A stretch of DNA of 64,000 nt. It comes from Dugong dugon. Taxonomy: Eukaryota > Chordata > Mammalia > Sirenia > Dugongidae. Positions 60,801-64,000 of this stretch are shown one piece after another. A program made the position numbers and the translations under genes. Each line of letters begins with the position of its first letter. The stretch's first letter is position 1. The notes below the pieces were generated by a model. The model worked only from the letters and a program-made list of their open reading frames with translations, made no database searches and was not told the origin of the DNA. Location: NCBI GenBank assembly GCA_030035585.1, contig CM057471.1:97775819-97839818 (forward strand). Direction: 5' to 3'.

Positions 60801-63316
60801 CAGAGGCTGGGAAAAATCTTCAATTTCTTTACCTTTGGCATTAGTGGTTGGCGTGTAAATTTGAGTAAAAGTCATATTAACTAGACTCCCTTGGAGGCAT
60901 ATGGATGGTGTCCTACCACTGACAGCGTTGTACTTCAGGACCAATCTTGAAAAGTTCTTTTTGATGATGAGTGCAACATCATACCTCTTCAATTTGTCAC
61001 TCCTAGCATATGACGGTCCAACTCAAGATGGCCAATCCTTAATGCCTAGGATATCTATCTTCATGCATTCCATTTTAGACCACTTCCAATTTTCCTAGAT
61101 TCATACTTCATACATTCTACGTTCTGATTATTAATGGATGTTTCCAGCTGTTTCTTCTCATCTTGAGTCGTGCCACATCAGCACATGAAGGTCCTGAAAG
61201 TCATTAAGGTTGACTCACCTTTGAGGAGGCAGTTTTCTCCAGCCATATTTTGAGTGCCTTCCAACCTGAGGGGCTCATCTTCTGGCACTATATCAGACAA
61301 GTTCTGCTGCTATTCATAAGGTTTTCGTTTGTCAATTTTTTTTAGAAGTAGATTGCCATGTCCTTCTTTCTGGTCTTAGTCTGGAAGCTCCGCTGAAACT
61401 TGTCCACCATGGATGACCCTGATGGTATCTGAAATACTGGTGGCATAGCTTACAATATCACAGAAACATGGAAGTCACCAGAGTGCAACAAACTGACAGA
61501 TGCGTGGTGGCCATTTATTTCTAGGTCTTGATAAACGTCTGCTGAATGAGCAGGGATGGAAAGAAATGAAATGACTCAGATATTTTGAAGGAACAGGTAA
61601 CAAGTTAGTCATGATGAAGAAAAATAGTCAAGAAAAAGTCTTCCCCACCTCCTAACTTTCTGGCTTAACTACTATCAGTGGTAGAATTCTTTTTTATTTG
61701 AGAATGTCCAATTCCTTGTGATTTGAAGACTTTGGCAAATTGTAAGACCAGATACTGTACTTTTCCAAACATGAAAATGAGGTTGCTGATACAGAAAAAG
61801 GTAACACAGAACACAGTACTGTACAATCAGACAGCTCCTTCAGGGTCCAAAACATTTATCCACTATAAAAATGAATTCTCCCAACTGATCATGACTTCTA
61901 TTTTGTTGCAACTGATTTTCTGGCAATAGGCCTCTTTATGGCATTAGACTGAATGGAATCCACAGTTCAATTTAAATAATTTATTTTTTTAGTCTCCAGT
62001 GCTGAATGCTTGCACAAAGGCTTCTCCTTAACTGTGTGTGAAGAATGGTGAACAGACTGCTTTCCTATGAAATTAATTTCTTTCAAGGTTACAAATACAA
62101 GCAACTGCTTTATGGGTATGAGGTTTCCTCCTGGGTTGAGGAAAATGTTTTAAAACTAGGGAAAAGTGATGGCTGCACCACAACCTTATGAATGTATTAA
62201 ATGCCACTGAGCCGTACCCTTTAAAGTGGTTAATTTTATGTTATATAAATTATACCTCAATAAAAAAAAATCTTACAAATACACTACAGAGGGAACAATG
62301 TTAAGAGTGGTAAATTCTCGTGCCTGTTGAGTGTGTCTGACCTTTCACCCTGCAAACTCCCTGAGGGGAGCAATCTTTATCCTTCTTTGTCCGATGAAAG
62401 AGCCTACCAAAGCCTAGGATTGCGGGGGGCGGGAGGTGTGTGGCACAGAACATGTTTCACAAAGCATCTCAGGACAGCAAAAATAACCCTTTGTGCACAG
62501 TAAGGGGGGTGGGCTTTGTTATGGCTGTGCTCTCATTAAATACTCTGCCCCTTCTTCCACGCTGTCATTTGGTGAGCTTCACCCCTCCCCAAGCACCGCA
62601 AGCGATGTTGTTGTTGGTTGCAACTGAGCAGATTCCAAATCATGGCGACCCCACATGTGCAGAGCTGAAAGGCTCTATAGGGTTTTCAAGGCTGAGATCT
62701 TTCAAAAGCAGGTCGCCAGACCCGTCTTCCAAGCGCCTCTGGGAAAGTTCGAATTTTCTGGCTAGGAGCAGAGCGCTTAAGCATGTTTACGCCACCCAGA
62801 AAAGAATCCTGATTTATTCATCCAGATAGCCCCGGTGCTTAACTAGCACACTCAATCTCTGAATGACATTAGACACCAAACAACTGCAGCCCAGCAAAAA
62901 CCTCAATGAATAAGGCTTTAGGGGTCGTTTCTCGGCCCTAATTAAGGACACGGACCGCACAGCGTCGACCCGGCGACACGCGCACCGCCCCTTCCCCGCG
63001 GCGGCCGCACGGCCTGCTGGGAAACGTAGTTTCCACTGCCCCCGAGATTTACTTATCTCACCAGGGAGCCGACAAGGGAAAAACAGTGACGCGACTGTGG
63101 AGCGGGACCCGGCGTCCCTCAGCTTGGCCGCGTCCGCGCCCTCTGCGTCCCCAGTCTCCGTCGCCGTGACCGCTCCTCGTAGGGGGCGGAGGTGAACCAA
63201 TGTCACGACCTCGGCCGCGCGTCCCACGCACTCACCAGGGTGAGGGCAGCCCGGGTGGGCTGCAGCTTCCTCTTGCTCACAGCCCGGACTGTGGCTCGAA
63301 CTAAGGAAGCTGACAT
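39678..63316 (-). CDS. ISCA1: Iron-sulfur cluster assembly 1 (whole coding span, 4 exons)
   Basis: ISCA1 is a mitochondrial A-type iron-sulfur carrier. With ISCA2 and IBA57 it helps build [4Fe-4S] clusters for aconitase, lipoate synthase and respiratory complex I. Exons at 63316-63236, 43250-43197, 41353-41248 and 39826-39678 (81+54+106+149 nt) join in phase to 129 codons plus TGA, the length of the human protein as I recall it. The N-terminus ([17 protein letters not shown]) is Arg/Lys-rich and acid-poor, as a mitochondrial presequence should be. The cluster ligands are present: Cys57 ([10 protein letters not shown]) and Cys121/Cys123 in the C-terminal [11 protein letters not shown]. Residue 33 is His where I remember Asn in human. 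All donors are GT. Acceptors are AG, exon 4 using the less common AAG. The frame is clean, so the gene is very likely functional. Intron 1 (about 20 kb) hosts most of the retroelements in this half of the window. Confidence 0.97.
39827..41247 (-). other. ISCA1: ISCA1 intron 3
   Basis: GT...AG intron of about 1.4 kb. It holds an MIR remnant at 40985-41170 and otherwise anonymous sequence. Confidence 0.85.
40985..41170 (+). repeat. MIR SINE in ISCA1 intron 3
   Basis: A well-preserved MIR: gattgggttcaaatttttac, ggtcacttactagctgtgtg, accttaggcaaaaagtactt, gtgcctcagtgtcttcatct, gcaaaatgggggtgacacag and ctggcacacagtgagcactc. Two overlapping frames across it are not genes. Confidence 0.85.
41248..41353 (-). 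CDS. ISCA1: ISCA1 coding exon 3
   Basis: 106 bp between ctttcag and gtgagt. It encodes [20 protein letters not shown] and [15 protein letters not shown], including the first cluster ligand Cys57. Phase 0 in, phase 1 out. Confidence 0.96.
42600..42800 (+). mobile_element. Old L1 3' fragment in ISCA1 intron 2
   Basis: gagactggttaaataaatca, tcaatggaatatactatata, tgcagccacaagaatgaatg, gacatggaaagatcttcaag and aagcaaagtgtaatgataat follow the old L1M 3' order. Confidence 0.6.
42811..42945 (+). mobile_element. MER5-like hAT DNA transposon remnant
   Basis: tttttggttgtcacagctgg, ggaggggg-tgctactggt, atctagaagcagcgatgctg, acaaagaattacaggctcca and aatgtcactagtgctgaggc match the MER5A order as I remember it. 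Non-coding. Confidence 0.65.
43197..43250 (-). CDS. ISCA1: ISCA1 coding exon 2
   Basis: 54 bp, 18 codons: [18 protein letters not shown]. The acceptor is cttttttcag and the donor CAT|GTAAGT. Phase 0 on both sides. This is the start of the folded Fe-S biosynthesis domain. Confidence 0.96.
43820..44025 (+). repeat. MIR SINE remnant
   Basis: cctggtccacttcctagctg, tgacccaacagcagtcc, gtgtaaaagatcaacaatag, ggagggttaaataagctaat and agtaccaggcataaagagct follow the MIR order. Confidence 0.7.
44560..45165 (+). mobile_element. L1 3' UTR fragment
   Basis: gactaatggaccacatgaac, ggtgcctggctaccatcacc, aaaaaaagaccagacttact, tacctttcagccaaagatta, cctgcccaaaaacaaagacg and caataaaacaaaaaacc. It is the same 3' UTR type as the large L1 that follows, in the same orientation, 5'-truncated. 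Confidence 0.8.
45338..45468 (+). repeat. AfroSINE, 5'-truncated
   Basis: B-box-like cagcagttcgaatccaccac, a body with an internal deletion, the tail gggtcactatgagtcggaat and cgactcaacagcaacaggt, then a (ttggt)n end. Confidence 0.9.
47125..48190 (+). pseudogene. L1 ORF1 remnant
   Basis: RNA-binding chaperone of L1. The longest frame (47528-47761) reads [20 protein letters not shown], a heptad-rich coiled coil, then an RRM-like start ([20 protein letters not shown]). A later part ([14 protein letters not shown], rmqg-type) is spread over other frames with stops. Confidence 0.75.
48649..52616 (+). pseudogene. L1 ORF2 remnant (endonuclease and reverse transcriptase)
   Basis: Endonuclease: [20 protein letters not shown] holds the catalytic Glu region, with INIYAPND later. 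A piece of L1 3' UTR interrupts the ORF at about 49448-49616. The RT frame at 50326-51036 (236 codons) has [20 protein letters not shown], a STDAEKAF motif A, and [20 protein letters not shown]. Motif C reads F-A-D-N, the second catalytic Asp being Asn (AAT at 50905-50907). C-terminal pieces ([35 protein letters not shown]) follow in shifted frames. Not functional. Confidence 0.85.
49448..49616 (+). mobile_element. L1 3'-end fragment nested in L1 ORF2
   Basis: gagttgacatgttgtggggt, tgttaaccaatgtcataaaa, catgagaatctatctgttct and gtacaataaaaaaaag is the last about 140 bp of an L1 3' UTR, inserted in ORF2. Possible flanking duplication: tcctagattca (49438-49448) and tcctagaatca (49617-49627). 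Confidence 0.7.
53660..53796 (+). mobile_element. Second L1 3' terminus after an internal poly(A)
   Basis: After an A-run at 53635-53658 comes another copy of the L1 terminal block (gagggttgacatgtcgtggg, catgagaatctatctgttct, aaagtacaataaaa), ending in its own A-run just before the right target-site duplicate. Confidence 0.8.
54479..54672 (+). repeat. AfroSINE, full-length
   Basis: Head gagcctgggtggcacaaagg, decayed B-box (gtcagttcaagctcactc), body aaccctatggggcagttcta, tail ggggttatgagttcaaattg. Confidence 0.9.
54921..55120 (+). repeat. AfroSINE
   Basis: Head ggtgcaactggttaagcgct, B-box-like ggcagttcgaaaccaccaag, body aaaactctacggagcagttc, tail cggggtcgccatgagtcaga. A few bases of the head are missing. 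Confidence 0.9.
55133..55345 (+). repeat. AfroSINE, full-length
   Basis: Head ggtctctgggtggcgcaaat, B-box-like ggtggtctgaacccacgc, tail cggggtcgccatgagtcgga. It is only about 12 bp after the previous copy, in the same orientation. Confidence 0.92.
55450..55634 (-). repeat. AfroSINE, reverse orientation
   Basis: An A-rich aaaaaccaaacc end, then the reverse complement of the tail (gctgccactgagtcagttct, ggctcacagagaccccatag) and body to the head (cactgtgccacaagggctc). Confidence 0.9.
56246..56452 (+). repeat. AfroSINE, full-length
   Basis: Head ggaatcctggtggcagaatg, B-box decayed (ggatgcttctaacccaccc), body aaccctatggggcagttcta, tail cggggtcactatgagtcaga. Confidence 0.9.
58795..59175 (-). pseudogene. 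RTE copy 2 reverse transcriptase segment
   Basis: A 126-codon open piece: [40 protein letters not shown] and [22 protein letters not shown] fingers sequence colinear with copy 1 at about 32200-32570. Leftward the frame shifts, and the palm with YVDD follows at about 58450. Confidence 0.8.
60061..60749 (+). mobile_element. Solo LTR inserted in RTE copy 2
   Basis: It starts tgttatggattgaattgtat and ends actaagaca (TG...CA), like the LTR at 6397-6966. A perfect 5-bp duplication, accag, flanks it (60056-60060 and 60750-60754). Removing it rejoins the endonuclease block caatcaccag|taattatcaat. A SINE splits it near its 3' end. Confidence 0.85.
60577..60736 (-). repeat. AfroSINE inserted in the solo LTR
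   Basis: Reverse-orientation SINE (aaccaaaacccgctgttgtc at the left, ccactacgccaccagggttt at the right). Flanking duplicates agatgactaa (60567-60576) and agataactaa (60737-60746) mark its insertion. Confidence 0.9.
62160..62275 (+). mobile_element. Old L1 3' terminus
   Basis: gtgatggctgcaccacaacc, ttatgaatgtattaaatgcc, actgagccgtaccctttaaa and ttatacctcaataaaaaaaa, the standard last segment of old L1s. Confidence 0.7.
62606..62806 (-). repeat. AfroSINE, reverse orientation, old
   Basis: gttgttgttggttgcaactg, then gattccaaatcatggcgacc and ctatagggttttcaaggctg, to a diverged head (agcgcttaagcatgtttacg, ccacccag). About 130 bp from the CpG island. Confidence 0.8.
63011..63030 (-). promoter_or_regulatory. 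ACTACGnnnCCCAGCAGGC-type promoter motif
   Basis: The minus strand reads actacgtttcccagcaggcc. It matches the conserved mammalian promoter motif ACTAYRnnnCCCR, bound by ZNF143/THAP11-type factors. It lies about 200 bp into intron 1. Confidence 0.6.
63236..63316 (-). CDS. ISCA1: ISCA1 coding exon 1
   Basis: ATG at 63316-63314 gives [20 protein letters not shown] and TRAALTL, then donor CTG|GTGAGT. It is the first ATG in this frame in a good context, and the peptide is the mitochondrial targeting segment of ISCA1. Confidence 0.95.
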
Positions 63317-63489
63317 CTTCGCCGTCCCGGTGGCTCCGGCCGGAGCTCCGACCGCTCAACCTCTCTCCATGGACACGGCGCGCGCACTGACGCCACAAGC
63401 TCCGGCGCACGGCGGCCAGGCCGCGCCCCGCGCCGGCCCGCCCCCGCGCCTCCTTGCCCCCGCATCGCCCTCCACCGCCCACCGCCGCC

Positions 63490-63494
63490 ATTGG
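63490..63494 (-). promoter_or_regulatory. CCAAT box (reverse attgg)
   Basis: gccgccattggctgg on the plus strand; an NF-Y-type site, with an overlapping YY1-like gccgccat. Confidence 0.5.
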
Positions 63495-63744
63495 CTGGGC
63501 AGCATGAGTGACGGGCGGGCCGGTGCCTTCGGAGGCTGGTGAGCGCAGGAGCTTGGAGAAATGTCGCCTCCGCCGGAGGAGGTTCTCGGCGTGACGTAGA
63601 GAGAGCGGTTGGTAGACGCGGAGTGACCTTCGTGACCTTGCTGACTCTGGAGGCGCTGCGCTTCAAGACTTGCCTCCTGGGCAACGTGCGGCGTCACCTC
63701 CTTTGATCCTCAGAATAACAAACGCATTAATAGGCTGTAAAAGC

Positions 63745-63905
63745 GCGATCTACTTCCAAAAATCAGCCAATGAAAACCCTAGGGATCGTAACAATCCAAT
63801 CTGCAACTGATCATGGGGATGGCACAGGATTGGGCAGCGTTTTGTTCAGTTGTGCACGGGGTCACCATGAGCCTGGGGTGACTCGAGGGCAACTAACAAC
63901 AGAGG
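63745..63905 (+). repeat. AfroSINE-like element with RTE-type tail
   Basis: aaaatcagccaatgaaaacc and ctagggatcgtaacaatcc, then an inserted-looking middle and tail cggggtcaccatgagcctgg, ggtgactcgagggcaactaa, caacag. Longer between body and tail than the usual form. It lies upstream of the ISCA1 promoter. Confidence 0.75.
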
Positions 63906-64000
63906 CTTAAGAACAGAGAAGAAAGTCAACCTAGCAAAGGGAGCTGGTGGTTCTCAAAGGCAGAATGGTTCCAACTCCCAGACATCTACATATATTTTCA

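Larger units (their letters stand above)
57684..61515 (-). mobile_element. RTE-type LINE, copy 2, interrupted by LTR and SINE
   Basis: The 3' tail lies at the left (57684-57760; the reverse complement ends gactcgacagcaccaaacag), the 5' region at the right (to about 61515; ccagtatttcagataccatc on the minus strand). It is colinear with copy 1 and about 3.1 kb without its insert. The endonuclease lies at about 60990-59900 around the insert (GDWNAKVG seen), with RT leftward. Motif C at about 58458-58446 encodes Y-V-D-D, intact here. Frameshifts and stops elsewhere kill the ORF. The inserted LTR (60061-60749) contains a SINE. Confidence 0.88.
43251..63235 (-). other. ISCA1: ISCA1 intron 1 (about 20 kb)
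   Basis: It runs from the donor CTG|GTGAG (63235) to the acceptor cttttttcag (43251). It has absorbed L1s, an RTE with nested LTR and SINE, at least seven AfroSINEs and MIR. Stretches without recognised repeats: 43261-43819, 53806-54478, 55636-56245, 56453-57683 (with a poly(T) run at about 57561-57581), 61516-62159 and 62276-62605. No exon-like frame was seen in them. Confidence 0.85.
62930..63720. promoter_or_regulatory. ISCA1: CpG island with the ISCA1 promoter
   Basis: Dense CpG (for example gcgtcgacccggcgacacgc, ccgcgcctccttgcccccgc) spans exon 1 and flanks, in contrast to CpG-poor DNA on both sides. No TATA box is evident ahead of the start codon at 63316. A reverse CCAAT box sits at 63490-63494, about 175 bp upstream. 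The transcription start is probably within 63320-63450. The long frames on both strands here are composition artefacts apart from exon 1. Confidence 0.85.

Noticed and set aside
62814..63697. Long overlapping frames (up to 225 codons) on both strands of the CpG island
   Set aside because: High G+C content makes stop codons rare. Only the 27-codon ISCA1 exon 1 matches a protein, and the others are Arg/Gly/Ala-rich shadows.
1..64000. CRISPR arrays, operons, phage or bacterial defence systems
   Set aside because: The window is mammalian nuclear DNA. Its only regularly spaced repeats are the 153-bp coding repeat, microsatellites and dispersed retroelements.

Overview
This is a mammalian nuclear genomic window, almost certainly afrotherian and most likely elephant or a close paenungulate. 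The evidence is a dispersed, tRNA-like SINE with the AfroSINE tail (a block like 'gggtcgccatgagtcgga' followed by 'atcgactcgacggcaac'), seen about seventeen times on both strands. It occurs alongside two copies of an RTE-type LINE whose 3' end carries the same tail. Low gene density, intron/exon structure, MIR, MER5-like and L1 relics and one CpG island fit a mammal. There is no bacterial or viral gene content apart from fossil endogenous retroelements.

One intact gene is present: ISCA1 (mitochondrial iron-sulfur cluster assembly 1) on the minus strand. Its four coding exons lie at 63316-63236, 43250-43197, 41353-41248 and 39826-39678. They join in phase to 129 codons and keep the three cluster-binding cysteines. 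A CpG-island promoter lies at about 62930-63720. A 1.4 kb 3' UTR ends near a poly(A) signal at 38297-38292. Intron 1 is about 20 kb and is filled with retroelements: a near-full-length L1, a SINE cluster, and an RTE copy interrupted by an LTR that is itself interrupted by a SINE.

The second gene-derived locus is a RALGDS-like pseudogene on the minus strand (about 16469-13097). Three exons of the REM region keep splice sites and phase, but two in-frame stops break the third. The proline/alanine-rich linker that follows has become a tandem array with a period of about 153 bp (51 codons). No CDC25-type catalytic domain was found in the window.

Region by region: 0-9 kb is mostly anonymous DNA with SINEs, a solo LTR and L1 scraps. 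9.06-12.76 kb is a minus-strand ERV-L provirus with an internal deletion. 13-16.5 kb is the RALGDS-like pseudogene. 16.5-20 kb is non-repetitive sequence plus an unclassified inverted-repeat element. 20-21.5 kb is an ERV-L fragment without LTRs, head to head with a complete-layout ERV-L provirus (21.5-28.05 kb, two LTRs, primer-binding site, gag-pol-dUTPase order, no env seen). 28.3-33.7 kb is an RTE LINE split by an L1. 34-38.2 kb is L1 tails, MIR and SINEs. 38.3-63.3 kb is ISCA1. The endogenous retroviral copies are all visibly broken by stops, frameshifts or deletions.

I see no previously undescribed multi-gene system. The best leads are the 51-codon repeat expansion in the RALGDS-like linker, the inverted-repeat element at 19568-19879, the layered insertions with visible target-site duplications, and the head-to-head ERV-L junction. 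Repeat family names and the RALGDS and human ISCA1 comparisons come from memory, not from a search.
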